Positions 16,072-25,781 of a DNA stretch of 64,000 nucleotides are shown piece after piece (within the stretch, counting starts at the first letter, position 1; each line of letters opens with the position of its first letter). This stretch comes from Candidatus Zixiibacteriota bacterium (GTDB lineage Bacteria > Zixibacteria > MSB-5A5 > GN15 > FEB-12): contig JBFLZR010000002.1 in the NCBI GenBank assembly GCA_040756055.1, positions 1 through 64,000 of the forward strand. The letters run 5' to 3'. Both the position numbers and the translations under genes were made by a program. Under the pieces are notes generated by a model. The model saw only the letters and a list, made by a program, of their open reading frames with translations, was not told the origin of the DNA and ran no database searches.

Positions 16072-17094
16072 TTACAACCACCCCAGTACAACAAACAGCC
16101 CGGTTACCATAGTGTTTAAAAGCGCCAGAGGCAACAGCACTTTCCAGCCGAAATTCATTAACTGATCGTATCTGAAGCGCGGGAACGTTCCTCTCAGCCA
16201 GACATAACAGAACATGAAGACAAAAACCTTGAAGACAAACCAGAATATGCCCAGCAGAGGGAAGGTTTCCACGAACGGCCCGTGCCATCCCCCGAAGAAC
16301 AGGGTGGCGGCGACGGCGGAAACGGCCAGCATATTGGCGTACTCGCCGATAAAGAACATCGCGAACCGCATCGATGAATACTCGGTGTGATAACCACCGA
16401 CAAGCTCCGACTCGGCTTCGGGCAGGTCAAACGGCAGGCGATTCGTCTCCGCGATAGCGCACGTTATATATATCAGGAAGCCGAGCGGCTGTTTCCACAC
16501 AAACCAGTTGGAGAAAAACCAGATAGAGTCGGTGGTCTGCTGGCTTACCAGTTCTCTCAGTGACAGCGTATTCGCGATAAGCAGCACTCCGATGATAGAC
16601 AGTCCATAACTCACTTCATAGGAGATCATCTGGGCCGACGAACGAATTCCGCCCATCAATGAGTACTTTGAGCCCGATGACCAGCCGGCAAGCACAATTC
16701 CATATACGCCAAGCGATGTGATGGCAAATACGAAAAGGATACCTATATTGAGGTCAGACAGAACCATCTTGACATCATAACCGAATACCGTCATATCCAT
16801 GCCGAACGGCACGACCGCAAAGGTCAACAGGGCAGGCGTGAAGGATATGATTGGAGCCAGCGCATAGGTCGCCCTTTCCACCTTATCGGGCATGATATCT
16901 TCTTTGAACATCAGCTTGACCGCATCGGCAATCGGCTGCAGAAGGCCGAATGGCCCGGCATAGGACGGACCGATACGGTGCTGGAGATGCCCGACAACTT
17001 TCCGTTCAAGCCAGGTCGAGTAGGCACATCCGGTCAGGACCGCGATCACTACAAAAAGGACCTTGATCGATGATGCTATAATGATCTCCAGCAT
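16072..17094 (-). CDS. nuoH: NADH-quinone oxidoreductase subunit H
   Basis: 340 aa, eight-helix membrane subunit forming the quinone cavity with NuoB and NuoD. Recognised by ERKVVGHLQHRIGPSYAGPFGLLQPIADAVKL and the acidic loop ETNRLPFDLPEAESELVGGYHTEY region (about residues 210-235). It lies between nuoG and nuoI, the usual order. Confidence 0.97.
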   Translation of the reverse strand: MLEIIIASSIKVLFVVIAVLTGCAYSTWLERKVVGHLQHRIGPSYAGPFGLLQPIADAVKLMFKEDIMPDKVERATYALAPIISFTPALLTFAVVPFGMDMTVFGYDVKMVLSDLNIGILFVFAITSLGVYGIVLAGWSSGSKYSLMGGIRSSAQMISYEVSYGLSIIGVLLIANTLSLRELVSQQTTDSIWFFSNWFVWKQPLGFLIYITCAIAETNRLPFDLPEAESELVGGYHTEYSSMRFAMFFIGEYANMLAVSAVAATLFFGGWHGPFVETFPLLGIFWFVFKVFVFMFCYVWLRGTFPRFRYDQLMNFGWKVLLPLALLNTMVTGLFVVLGWL

Positions 17095-17099
17095 ACTTG

Positions 17100-19670
17100 C
17101 TACTCATCCACCTTTGTCAGTTTAACCCGGTCGACTCGCCTTTTGCGCATCAAGAGCGACGTCACCGATTTCGACGGGAAATTGCGCGGCATCAGCACGA
17201 CATCGCTTTCCAGATGCTCCGATATCCTGGCGGGCAGGACGACTTTAGCGATTTCCGAAGCCACCCTGACGGAATCTCCATCTTCGATCTTGTATCTCGA
17301 CGCCAGTTCCGGCGAAATTTCAATATACGGCTCGCTCGCGAAGTTGGCAAGCGATGTCGCTTTCTCGGTTAAGTGCCCGCAATGGTGCGGATCATCAATT
17401 ATATACAGCGGCAGGATATATTCTTCGTTGACGGCAACATCATCCAGCGGCTTTGCTTCCACAAAATCATCGGGATATGGTATTACGGAATCAGCCTTGA
17501 GCAGTCGCTGAATATCAGAGTGCATTTGTTCATTACTCATCCAGTGGTCATCACCGAGAGCTTCGGAAACCAATTTACAGATTTCATGACCGGGCTTCGC
17601 CTCTCCGACCGGTTTTACCGCCTGTTCGGCTTTTTGCGCTTTGCCCTCAAGATTTACGTAGTAGCCTTCATACTCTGCCCAACTCGCCAGAGGCAATACC
17701 ACATCAGCCAATTCTGTAGTCGCAGTCTCGAACAGGTCACACGCGACCAGGAATTCCAGTTTTTCGAGCCCCTCTTTGACAAACTCGCGGTCCGGGTAAA
17801 GCATCATTGGATTGGCTCCGAGAATGAAGAAACCTTTGATTTCCTCTTTTTTGACCAGAGCCATCATAGCATCGGTATTGTTTGGCTCCGCATCGGGATA
17901 CTCACCCCAAATAGCGGTCATTTCATCAACGAGCGCCTTGCGCGGCTTCGGAAGCAAACCGAGTTTCTCGGCGCCTTTGGAGTTGGCATATCTGGCCAGT
18001 ACTGCCATCTGCCCCTTCTGCGGCAACTGGAGCGCCATGGAGAGATTTAACAGCGCGGCGCCGATAACATCACGCGCCTTGGAGCGCGTAACAAGCTCAC
18101 CGGCAAGGAACGTGACTCTCCGGCCCTCGTAGAGAGCCTGAGCGATAATTTTCAGGTTGTCGGCGTCAACCCCGCACGCAGCGGCCGCGGCACTCAAAGA
18201 GGCCGGAGCAATTTTGGATTTCAACTGCGTCGCGCGATCCGGGGCGACAGCGCCAATCTCGATCGCGGCAAGACAGATGCCGTTGACGACTATCTCTTCC
18301 GTCCCCGGTTTATAGATCAATTCAAGATCAGCAACATCGGCCGACTTAACCGCGTAAGGATTTATCGAGTAAATTTTGGCATTGCCGAAATTGCGCGCTT
18401 TGCGAATGCGCAGATACTCGTTGGGATGCTCACGAACCAGATCCGAACCGAAAGTGACAATCACATCGGAGCTGTCGATATCAGCTATTTTGAACGGCTG
18501 AGAGGCCAGAGTCATATAAAGCGACTCCGGCTCCGCCGGCAGCATTCTATAATCGCCCCTGAAATCGATATTGTTGGACTTGAACGTGGTCCGCATCAGC
18601 CTCGACGCGGCATACAGAGAAGCGTTGTCAAGATTGGGGGCGACCAGACTGCCGACACAAACGCCGCCGAGTTTTTCTTTTATCTCGCCAAATTTCTTGC
18701 TGATCACTTCAAGGGCTTCTTCCCAGGTAGCCTCTACCTGCTTGCCTTCTTTTTTGACAAGCGGTCTTTTCAGACGGTCGGGAGCGTTGACAATCTGGTA
18801 GCCATAGCGCGTGATGTCCGGCAACCAGCCATCGTCTATTTCGTCGTTTCTTCTGGAGGTCGTACGGAAAATCTTATTCTTATGATCCTCTTTGTAGAAG
18901 AGGATATTGGTGCCTGAGCTGGTGTAGTTGCAGATTGAAGGCGTTGTTTTGGTCAACCAGACCCTGATTTTATAGCGCCAGTCGGTGTTGGTAAGAGCGC
19001 CGACGGGGCAAATTTCGACCAGGTTGCCCGAGAAGGGATTGTCAACCTGTTCGCCGGGAGCGGCATTGATCTCGGCGATATTGCCTCGTTCATATACTCC
19101 CAGATCGTACTCGCCGAACGCTTCTTTGTTGGCCCGGACACATTTATAGCACAGGATACACCGGTTTCTGTTCAGAATTATTTCGGGACCGATACGTTTA
19201 TCATCGAAAGTGGTGGTCATACCGTCATCGACGAAGCGGTATTTCTTAAAATCAAAACGGCTGTCATCGATACCGTGGGCGAAAGTGAGATTCTGCAAAT
19301 CGCATTCTCCACCCTTGTCGCAGGTTGGGCAGTCCAGCGGGTGGTTGAGAAGAATAAACTCGATTACGGCCTTGCGCCCCCGTTTGACAAGGTCGGAGTC
19401 GGTGTACACGACCATACCGTCCATGGCCTCAAGCATACAGGAAACCTGCAGCTTGGGCATCTTCTCCACCTCGACATAGCACATGCGACAGGCGCCGACC
19501 GACTTCAATTTCGGATGCCAGCAGAAGGTCGGAATGTGGATGCCAATCTCGCGGGCGGCGTTGAGGACGGTAGTGCCCTTCGGGACCGTCACTTCACGGC
19601 CATTGATTGTAAATGTCACCGTCGGGATAGCGGCTTTTGTCTGTATGTCTTTATTCGTTGCGTCTGCCAT
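17100..19670 (-). CDS. nuoG: NADH-quinone oxidoreductase subunit G
   Basis: 856 aa. The N-terminal ferredoxin domain carries the [2Fe-2S] ligands in CWHPKLKSVGACRMCYVE plus a later Cys. The His-ligated N5 cluster is in HPLDCPTCDKGGECDL. The next [4Fe-4S] cluster uses CILCYKCVRAN and CPVGAL. The large remainder is a molybdopterin-oxidoreductase-like domain, catalytically silent in complex I. A further Cys set in the N-terminal third for the extra N7 cluster is not evident. Five bases separate it from nuoF and nuoH on either side. Confidence 0.96.
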   Translation of the reverse strand: MADATNKDIQTKAAIPTVTFTINGREVTVPKGTTVLNAAREIGIHIPTFCWHPKLKSVGACRMCYVEVEKMPKLQVSCMLEAMDGMVVYTDSDLVKRGRKAVIEFILLNHPLDCPTCDKGGECDLQNLTFAHGIDDSRFDFKKYRFVDDGMTTTFDDKRIGPEIILNRNRCILCYKCVRANKEAFGEYDLGVYERGNIAEINAAPGEQVDNPFSGNLVEICPVGALTNTDWRYKIRVWLTKTTPSICNYTSSGTNILFYKEDHKNKIFRTTSRRNDEIDDGWLPDITRYGYQIVNAPDRLKRPLVKKEGKQVEATWEEALEVISKKFGEIKEKLGGVCVGSLVAPNLDNASLYAASRLMRTTFKSNNIDFRGDYRMLPAEPESLYMTLASQPFKIADIDSSDVIVTFGSDLVREHPNEYLRIRKARNFGNAKIYSINPYAVKSADVADLELIYKPGTEEIVVNGICLAAIEIGAVAPDRATQLKSKIAPASLSAAAAACGVDADNLKIIAQALYEGRRVTFLAGELVTRSKARDVIGAALLNLSMALQLPQKGQMAVLARYANSKGAEKLGLLPKPRKALVDEMTAIWGEYPDAEPNNTDAMMALVKKEEIKGFFILGANPMMLYPDREFVKEGLEKLEFLVACDLFETATTELADVVLPLASWAEYEGYYVNLEGKAQKAEQAVKPVGEAKPGHEICKLVSEALGDDHWMSNEQMHSDIQRLLKADSVIPYPDDFVEAKPLDDVAVNEEYILPLYIIDDPHHCGHLTEKATSLANFASEPYIEISPELASRYKIEDGDSVRVASEIAKVVLPARISEHLESDVVLMPRNFPSKSVTSLLMRKRRVDRVKLTKVDE

Positions 19671-19675
19671 AATCT

Positions 19676-21013
19676 CTATTTGAACTCAAAGTGAGAGTTC
19701 ACCATACATTTCTTGTGATCGATATGGTACTGCCATTCGTCTCGCCAGTGCTTGATCGCAGACTGGATGGGCATGACCGCTGCGTCACCCAGAGGACAGA
19801 TAGTGCGACCCAGTATATTGCCGCAGACATCCTCTATTTTTTCTATGTCCCCGGGCATTCCCTGCCCGCGCTCTATTCGATTTATGACCTGCTCCAGCCA
19901 GCCGGTACCCTCCCGGCACGGCGTACATTTTCCGCAGGACTCGTGGCGGAAGAAATGGATAAGCTTTTTGATCACCCACACGATGCAGGCATCTTCGTTG
20001 AACACGATGATGGCGCCCGAGCCGAGCATCGATCCGACCGTCGTCAGCGACTCGTAGTCAAGACCGATATCGATCTTATCCGGAGTCAAAAACGGTGTCG
20101 AAGCACCGCCGGGGATAACGCCTTTCAACTTCTTGTCTCCCAGCATACCGCCGCCATACGCGGGATCATATATCAACTTCTTGAGATTGAAGCCAAGTTC
20201 TACTTCGTAATTGCCGGGGCGCTTCACGTGCCCGGAAAGCGAGAATATTTTGGTCCCTTTGGATTTCTCGGTTCCCAGCGAGCTATACCAGTCGGCGCCT
20301 CTATTTATTATGTGCGGCACGGTTGCCAACGACTCTACGTTATTGACGATAGTCGGGCAGGCATAAAGTCCCTCAATAGCCGGGAATGGCGGGCGCATGC
20401 GCGACATACCGCGTTCCCCTTCAACGGAATTCAAGAGGGCGGTTTCTTCTCCACATATGTAGGCGCCACCGCCCGTGTGGACGATCATATCGAGATCGTA
20501 GCCGCTGCCGTAAATGTTCTTACCCAGATGTCCTTTGGCGTATGCCTCGCCCATGGCCTGTTCCATGCGAGCGTGGCAATGTTCGAACTCACCGCGGATG
20601 TAAATGAACATCAGATGACAACCTATAGCATACGCTCCGATAGCCATACCCTCGATAACGGCGTGCGGATCGCGCTCCATGAGCACACGATCTTTGCAGG
20701 TACCCGGTTCGGATTCGTCGGCGTTGCAGCAAAGATAACGCGGCTTGGGCGAATTTTTGGGCACAAAGCCCCATTTCATACCGGTGGGGAATCCAGCGCC
20801 GCCGCGACCACGAAGACCCGATTTCTTGACCTCATCGATCACCTGATCGCTCGACATACCCGACAGGACCTTCTGCCACGCCTTGTATCCACCGTGAGCG
20901 ACAAAGGTGTCGATCTTGTGCTGATTCGGGTCCTCCACGTACTTAAACAGGTGGAGATTAGGGTCTTTGGCGACCTCTGCCGCGTTTGTTATCACCGGTG
21001 AGTAGAACGTCAT
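19676..21013 (-). CDS. nuoF: NADH-quinone oxidoreductase subunit F (NADH- and FMN-binding)
   Basis: 445 aa, the electron entry subunit. GRGGAGFPTGMKW binds NADH/FMN, GAYICGEETALLNSVEG is the FMN region, and cluster N3 is held by ESCGKCTPCREG and a later Cys in GRTICPLGDAA. It overlaps nuoE by four bases. Confidence 0.97.
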   Translation of the reverse strand: MTFYSPVITNAAEVAKDPNLHLFKYVEDPNQHKIDTFVAHGGYKAWQKVLSGMSSDQVIDEVKKSGLRGRGGAGFPTGMKWGFVPKNSPKPRYLCCNADESEPGTCKDRVLMERDPHAVIEGMAIGAYAIGCHLMFIYIRGEFEHCHARMEQAMGEAYAKGHLGKNIYGSGYDLDMIVHTGGGAYICGEETALLNSVEGERGMSRMRPPFPAIEGLYACPTIVNNVESLATVPHIINRGADWYSSLGTEKSKGTKIFSLSGHVKRPGNYEVELGFNLKKLIYDPAYGGGMLGDKKLKGVIPGGASTPFLTPDKIDIGLDYESLTTVGSMLGSGAIIVFNEDACIVWVIKKLIHFFRHESCGKCTPCREGTGWLEQVINRIERGQGMPGDIEKIEDVCGNILGRTICPLGDAAVMPIQSAIKHWRDEWQYHIDHKKCMVNSHFEFK

Positions 21014-21486
21014 GCTTTAGCCTTCAAATCATTCAATATCGAGTCGACTTTTTCTTTGGTCAGGTTCTCGTAATAGTCGTGGTTAATCTGCATCATCGGG
21101 GCGGTAGAGCACGAGCCGAGACATTCCACCGTAATGAGAGTGAACATCTTGTCCGGTGTCGTTTCGCCTTTTTTGATGCCCAGCTTTTCTTCGAGGTAGC
21201 CTATCAATGAATCGGCGCCCAGCAACGCACAGGAGATATTGTGACAAACCTGTATCAGGTATTTCCCTCTCGGCTCTTTGGGAAACATGGTATAAAAAGT
21301 GGCCGCTTCGGCTATCTCCACGTGGGGGACACCGATGACTTTGGAAATAGCCCGGTAAATTTCCTCATCGACATAGCCAAGTTGTTTATACGCCACGGTC
21401 AGAGCCGGAAGGATAGCCGACTTCTTGCGCGGATATTTGGCCGCTTTCGCCTTAATTTCCTTGATCGATTCTTCAGTCAGAATCAT
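21010..21486 (-). CDS. nuoE: NADH-quinone oxidoreductase subunit E
   Basis: 158 aa, thioredoxin-like [2Fe-2S] subunit (cluster N1a). The ligands are in CHNISCALLG and CLGSCSTAPMM. It forms the NADH-oxidising module with NuoF and NuoG. Coupled by four-base overlaps on both sides. Confidence 0.97.
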   Translation of the reverse strand: MILTEESIKEIKAKAAKYPRKKSAILPALTVAYKQLGYVDEEIYRAISKVIGVPHVEIAEAATFYTMFPKEPRGKYLIQVCHNISCALLGADSLIGYLEEKLGIKKGETTPDKMFTLITVECLGSCSTAPMMQINHDYYENLTKEKVDSILNDLKAKA

Positions 21487-22658
21487 CTATCTACTTCTCC
21501 CAGCACGATATCAATAGTCCCGATTGCCGCCACTACATCCGAGAACAGCCTGCCTTCGACCAGTTTTGGCAGCGAAGCCAGATTGATAAACGACGGTGGG
21601 CGCACTCTCACACGATTTGGCTTGTTGGTGCCGTCGCCCTGAATAAAATAACCAAGTTCTCCCTTGGGAGCCTCGATCGCCTGATACACTCCGCCGCACG
21701 GAGCCTTGAAACCTTCGGTAATAATCTTGAAATGGAAAATCATCGATTCCATTTTGTAGAGGACATCTTCCTTCGGCGGCAGCACTACTCCGGGCACATG
21801 GGCACGGTACGGCCCCTCAGGCATGCCGTCAATCGCCTGCTGAGCAATCCGCAGTGACTGGCGCATTTCTTCGAGGCGCACCAGATATCTATCATAAGCG
21901 TCGCCGTTCTTACCGAGAGGTATGTCGAAATCGAACTTTTCATAGCCGGAATACGGATTGGCTTTTCTCACGTCATAGTTGACGCCACTCCCGCGAATCA
22001 TCGGGCCGGAGAGCGAAAAGTCGATAGCATCCTCAGCAGAGATGATGGCGACGTTTCTGGTTCTATTAATGAAAATTTCGTTGTTGGTCAGCAGGTCCTC
22101 GTAATCCTTTATCCCCTGATTGACCTGTTTTATCACGTTTCTTACCAGTTTGTCGAAGTCTTTCGGAAGTTCCTGCGCCAGTCCGCCGATTCTAATATAG
22201 CTGGTCATCATCCGCTGTCCGCCACAGGCTTCGTAGACATCGACGATAGATTCGCGCTCTCTGAAAGCGTACAGCAGCATCGACATCGCTCCCAGGTCGA
22301 GAGCATGAGTGCCGAGCCAGACGAGATGCGATTTTACGCGCGTCAACTCCGCCAGACAGACCCTGGCCCACTTGACCTTTTCCGGGACCTCGATATCCAT
22401 GAGCTTCTCGACCGCCAGGCAGAAACCCAGGTTGTTGGACATCGGGGACAAATAGTCCATGCGATCGGTGGCCGGTAAAGCCTTATAGTAAAGCTTACTC
22501 TCCATCGTCTTCTCAATACCGGTATGGAGATAACCCAGTACGGGGGTAGCCTTAACAACCCGCTCGCCATCGAGCTCAAGTATAACCCTGAGCACGCCGT
22601 GCGTGGACGGGTGCTGTGGCCCCATATTAATAGTTATGGTTTTGCTCTCGGGGCTCAC
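21483..22658 (-). CDS. nuoD: NADH-quinone oxidoreductase subunit D
   Basis: 391 aa, the hydrogenase-large-subunit-like protein at the quinone site. It opens with the family hallmark MGPQHPSTHGVLR and has the closing RPPSFINLASLP and DIVLGEVDR. It starts at GTG (22658) that overlaps the nuoC stop as GTGA. It is separate from nuoC, not fused as in E. coli. Confidence 0.97.
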   Translation of the reverse strand: MSPESKTITINMGPQHPSTHGVLRVILELDGERVVKATPVLGYLHTGIEKTMESKLYYKALPATDRMDYLSPMSNNLGFCLAVEKLMDIEVPEKVKWARVCLAELTRVKSHLVWLGTHALDLGAMSMLLYAFRERESIVDVYEACGGQRMMTSYIRIGGLAQELPKDFDKLVRNVIKQVNQGIKDYEDLLTNNEIFINRTRNVAIISAEDAIDFSLSGPMIRGSGVNYDVRKANPYSGYEKFDFDIPLGKNGDAYDRYLVRLEEMRQSLRIAQQAIDGMPEGPYRAHVPGVVLPPKEDVLYKMESMIFHFKIITEGFKAPCGGVYQAIEAPKGELGYFIQGDGTNKPNRVRVRPPSFINLASLPKLVEGRLFSDVVAAIGTIDIVLGEVDR

Positions 22659-23170
22659 TTGATAACCTCCGGCGGGTCGTTTTTATTCCAGCTGAACGTC
22701 GGCTGTTCATATGTGAGCGGGTAGTCCTTGCGAAGAGGATGACCATCGAGCTCATCAGGAGTGAGAATCTTGGTCAGATTGGGATGTCCTTCAAAGACGA
22801 CACCCATCAAATCGTAGACTTCTCTTTCCATCCAGTCCGCGGCAGACCACAGATCGGTGAGTGATGCAACGCGAGGATTTTCGCCGGGAAGTCTGACCTT
22901 TATGAAGAAACGGTAATGGTTCGCAAGTGAATAAAGATTGTAGACAACTTCAAATCGGCCGTCCTTTTCCTGCGGGTGATTGAGCCAGTCGAGCGAGGTT
23001 ATATCGGAGAGATAGTTGATTTTCAACTGGGAATCATCAAGCAGGGCCTGGCAAATCTCGACCAGAAATTCTGGCTTTATATAAAAGGACTGCTGGCCTC
23101 TGAAGTTATCCTCGCGGATAATGGCTTCAGTGAAGCGGGAGTTTAAGAGTGCTCTGACCTTATCTTCCAT
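22655..23170 (-). CDS. nuoC: NADH-quinone oxidoreductase subunit C
   Basis: 171 aa from ATG at 23170 (a TTG six codons upstream is possible). The 30-kDa-subunit signature is seen as REVYDLMGVVFEGHPNLTKIL and PLRKDYPL. It is a structural peripheral-arm subunit next to NuoD. It has no clear ribosome site and lies 67 bases after nuoB, the largest gap in the upstream half of the operon. Confidence 0.95.
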   Translation of the reverse strand: MEDKVRALLNSRFTEAIIREDNFRGQQSFYIKPEFLVEICQALLDDSQLKINYLSDITSLDWLNHPQEKDGRFEVVYNLYSLANHYRFFIKVRLPGENPRVASLTDLWSAADWMEREVYDLMGVVFEGHPNLTKILTPDELDGHPLRKDYPLTYEQPTFSWNKNDPPEVIK

Positions 23171-23237
23171 CAGGATAGCTTGTTCCAATTTTCACAAGGA
23201 CCGAAGTCTTACTTTTCTTTTACCTTTTCGCAAGAGC

Positions 23238-23741
23238 TTAGACCGCCTTGCGTCCCCACTCGTCGTGTTTGTCTTTGAGGGATTCTTTTTCCACTTTAGC
23301 ATGCAGCTTCAGGATACCATCCATAAGCTGCTCCGGACGGGGAGGACATCCGGGTACATACATATCGACAGGAATAATCCTGTCAACTCCCTGCAGAAGG
23401 GCATAGTTGTTAAAAACGCCGCCACAGGAGGCACAGGCGCCCATAGCTATAACCCACTTCGGGTTTGGCATCTGTTCATAGAGCGTTCTTACGACGGGGG
23501 CCATTTTCATAGAGACTCTTCCCGCGACAATCATCAGGTCCGCCTGACGAGGAGAAGGCCGGGCTACTTCCATGCCGTAGCGCGCCAGATCGAAATGCGA
23601 GGCGAAAGTGGAAATCATTTCGATCGCGCAACAGGCCAGCCCGAACGAGAACGGCCACATCGAGCGCTTACGCGCCCAGTTGACAACCTTATCAAGGGTG
23701 GTCAATATAATTGAATCAGGAATTTTTTCTTCTAATCCCAT
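23238..23741 (-). CDS. nuoB: NADH-quinone oxidoreductase subunit B
   Basis: 167 aa, holds the terminal [4Fe-4S] cluster N2 that reduces quinone. The four ligands are in [15 protein letters not shown] and [10 protein letters not shown]. Its start overlaps the end of nuoA by 10 bases. Confidence 0.97.
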   Translation of the reverse strand: MGLEEKIPDSIILTTLDKVVNWARKRSMWPFSFGLACCAIEMISTFASHFDLARYGMEVARPSPRQADLMIVAGRVSMKMAPVVRTLYEQMPNPKWVIAMGACASCGGVFNNYALLQGVDRIIPVDMYVPGCPPRPEQLMDGILKLHAKVEKESLKDKHDEWGRKAV

Positions 23742-24088
23742 TTGAAGGCTCCTCGGCCAAGTTCATACAGGTAACCGATGAGAATCACGCCCACAAAAAC
23801 AGCAATGGCCCAGAAGCCGTACATGCCGAGATCGCGAGATACGACCGCCCAGGGATAAAGAAAGATAACCTCGATATCAAACAGGATAAAGGAAATGGCA
23901 ACGAGGTAGAACTTTACCGGGACGGGGTCTCGGGTGGTTCCTATCGGCTCTACACCGCACTCATAGGGGTCGCTTTTGCGGCCAAGTTTGGTTCGACGCC
24001 CCAGAAAAAGCGAAAGGAGAACGAATACAATTGCGATAATCGCAGCCAGCATCAGAAGCAATAAGATTGGGAAAAAAGTCTCAAACAC
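23732..24088 (-). CDS. nuoA: NADH-quinone oxidoreductase subunit A
   Basis: 118 aa, three membrane helices, with the conserved loop [13 protein letters not shown] and [13 protein letters not shown]. The start chosen is GTG at 24088: AAGGA (24098-24102) lies 9 bases upstream and the promoter -10 box at 24121-24126 leaves room for a short leader. A TTG at 24109 would lie almost at the transcription start. It is the first gene of the nuo operon. Confidence 0.94.
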   Translation of the reverse strand: MFETFFPILLLLMLAAIIAIVFVLLSLFLGRRTKLGRKSDPYECGVEPIGTTRDPVPVKFYLVAISFILFDIEVIFLYPWAVVSRDLGMYGFWAIAVFVGVILIGYLYELGRGAFKWD

Positions 24089-24120
24089 AGCTGATATTCC
24101 TTTAGCCAAATAATTTGGTA

Positions 24121-24149
24121 ACTTTAAGCGTTATACGGACATTTGTCAA
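24121..24149 (-). promoter_or_regulatory. Sigma-70-type promoter of the nuo operon
   Basis: On the minus strand a perfect TTGACA (24144-24149), 17 bases, then TAAAGT (24121-24126). The predicted transcription start is near 24114, about 26 bases before the nuoA GTG. It explains the 190-bp gap between nuoA and the next gene; no operator-like repeat was seen there. Confidence 0.8.
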
Positions 24150-24299
24150 GATATTTTGGAATAAAAGCCGGATAAAATGATTCCCGCTCTTTTTCGCCGA
24201 ACATGTTAAGTTATTATTTTAAGGGAAGTTGCGAAATCAGGTTCCTCGGGCACCGCAATCACACCAACAGCTACAATAAGATAAGGTCATGTCGCGGCA

Positions 24300-24728
24300 T
24301 CAGTCGTCAAAGTCGACCAGATAGTCCGCAAAAGAATTCGTGGTCCGCAAAAGATATAGTATATCTTGCCTGTCGAAGCCGCCGTAAGCCGTGGAATATC
24401 CATAGAAGCGAACAGTTTTTTCCGATATGTTTTCTTCAAACCACCCTCCCCCTATCACTCGGTAAGAATCAGTCAGGATTTCATACATATCGGGCTTTTT
24501 GGCCCACCCGGACGGTATATCACTGAGGTCGCAAAATCGCTTCACAAGATCAGCGTGGTATCCGTAATCGTCTATTGGGCCATAAGCCATAGCAAACTCA
24601 TCGGGCCCGTTTATCAGGATGAACTTCCCCACCATTCTAACGGGAGCATCGATGGTACCGACTTTTTCGCCCGCGGTGTCGGGCGTATCAGAAAGGAAGA
24701 TTATGGTGGTTTTTGTCGGTGCGGTCAT
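24300..24728 (-). CDS. PHPT1/Janus-Ocnus-like protein (putative phosphohistidine phosphatase)
   Basis: 142 aa. The middle and C-terminus match the eukaryotic 14-kDa phosphohistidine phosphatase layout: a YHAD-type motif (YGYHADL, His58, the position of the catalytic His in PHPT1), then VIGGGWFE and VRFYGYSTAYGGFDRQDILYLL (compare GGGRI and YGYSMAYG in PHPT1). It is therefore a plausible protein-histidine phosphatase, a family mostly described in animals. It lies 3 bases after a PHP-domain gene on the same strand. The call rests on motif memory, without an alignment. Confidence 0.7.
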   Translation of the reverse strand: MTAPTKTTIIFLSDTPDTAGEKVGTIDAPVRMVGKFILINGPDEFAMAYGPIDDYGYHADLVKRFCDLSDIPSGWAKKPDMYEILTDSYRVIGGGWFEENISEKTVRFYGYSTAYGGFDRQDILYLLRTTNSFADYLVDFDD

Positions 24729-24731
24729 CTG

Positions 24732-25781
24732 TTACATGTCAACACGGATGTGATTGGAGAAAATCCACCCCCGGCTGCCTTTCCAGGCTTCAACACGGTA
24801 GATTCCCTTTCTAATCTCGCTGAAATCCAGAGCATCGGTATCAGCCTGAACTATGGTCTCTCCGTTGTGAACGAGCCTGAGGTCGGCCGTTGAGGGCAGG
24901 TTCACAATCAGGCGAGCGCCATTGGGTGAAGTCAACGTCCCACCACAGGTTACTTTTTCCGAACCGGATTGAAGATAAAATTCAAAGTCATCCGCCGCTC
25001 CCCACCGCATGTTCGAGAAATACAGACGGCAGTCGCGGATGGCATCATAGAGTTGCCGCTTCGCCGTATCGAAATCATCGGAGAACCTATCGGCCATAAT
25101 GATGTGAGTTCTCAAGCATCTGAAGTGTACTTTATACGGGAATATCTCGACCGTGAACGGACCGACTTTGACTGGAAAAGCATGGGCATCGACTCCGGCT
25201 ATACCGACTACTTTGCGATTCATGTTGAGTTCATCCCACGTCTTGAGAATTCGTTCGGTCGGTCCGGCCATCGATTTGCGAGGCGACAGCGACATAAGGA
25301 GCTTGTTGTAGCGGGTGAGCTTTTCCATCCATTCCGACATCTGGTTCCACAGCTCGATTCCGACAAACCCGTCGACCGACCAATCAGTCCACGGGTAGGC
25401 GGGATGTTCTCTCAGAGCGGTCCTGATTTCATCGGGGTGCGCCAGAATACCCAGGGCGCCATCTTTGGCGCCCGCTGCCACATACTCAGCGGCCGTCATA
25501 TGCTTCGGGTAGACGCCGGGCGAATCAAACAGCAGATAGTGATGATGATCGTTCTGGTCATTGTGTTCATAACCGACAGCAACGAGAGTGTCGCCATAGA
25601 AACCCTCGAGGCCGTTCTCACGATTATTTAGGTTCATGTGGTCGGCGAACATCATGAACTCAAGTCCTGCCCTGCGGCCGATAGAGACAACCTCTTCAAG
25701 AGACTTGGTTCCATCAGATTCGGTCGTGTGAATATGTATGGCCCCGGTGTAAACGTACCAGTCGCCGATTTTCTTAGGCAT
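24732..25781 (-). CDS. PHP-domain metal-dependent hydrolase (CehA/McbA-like)
   Basis: 349 aa. The N-terminal PHP motif HIHTTESDGTKSLEE and the later FADHMNLN and GILAHPDE supply metal ligands, and VAGVDAHAF is the fourth motif. The C-terminal about 90 residues look like a beta-sandwich accessory domain (VTCGGTLTSPNGARLIVNLP). It is probably a phosphoesterase of unknown substrate. It overlaps the upstream MFS gene by 8 bases. Confidence 0.8.
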   Translation of the reverse strand: MPKKIGDWYVYTGAIHIHTTESDGTKSLEEVVSIGRRAGLEFMMFADHMNLNNRENGLEGFYGDTLVAVGYEHNDQNDHHHYLLFDSPGVYPKHMTAAEYVAAGAKDGALGILAHPDEIRTALREHPAYPWTDWSVDGFVGIELWNQMSEWMEKLTRYNKLLMSLSPRKSMAGPTERILKTWDELNMNRKVVGIAGVDAHAFPVKVGPFTVEIFPYKVHFRCLRTHIIMADRFSDDFDTAKRQLYDAIRDCRLYFSNMRWGAADDFEFYLQSGSEKVTCGGTLTSPNGARLIVNLPSTADLRLVHNGETIVQADTDALDFSEIRKGIYRVEAWKGSRGWIFSNHIRVDM

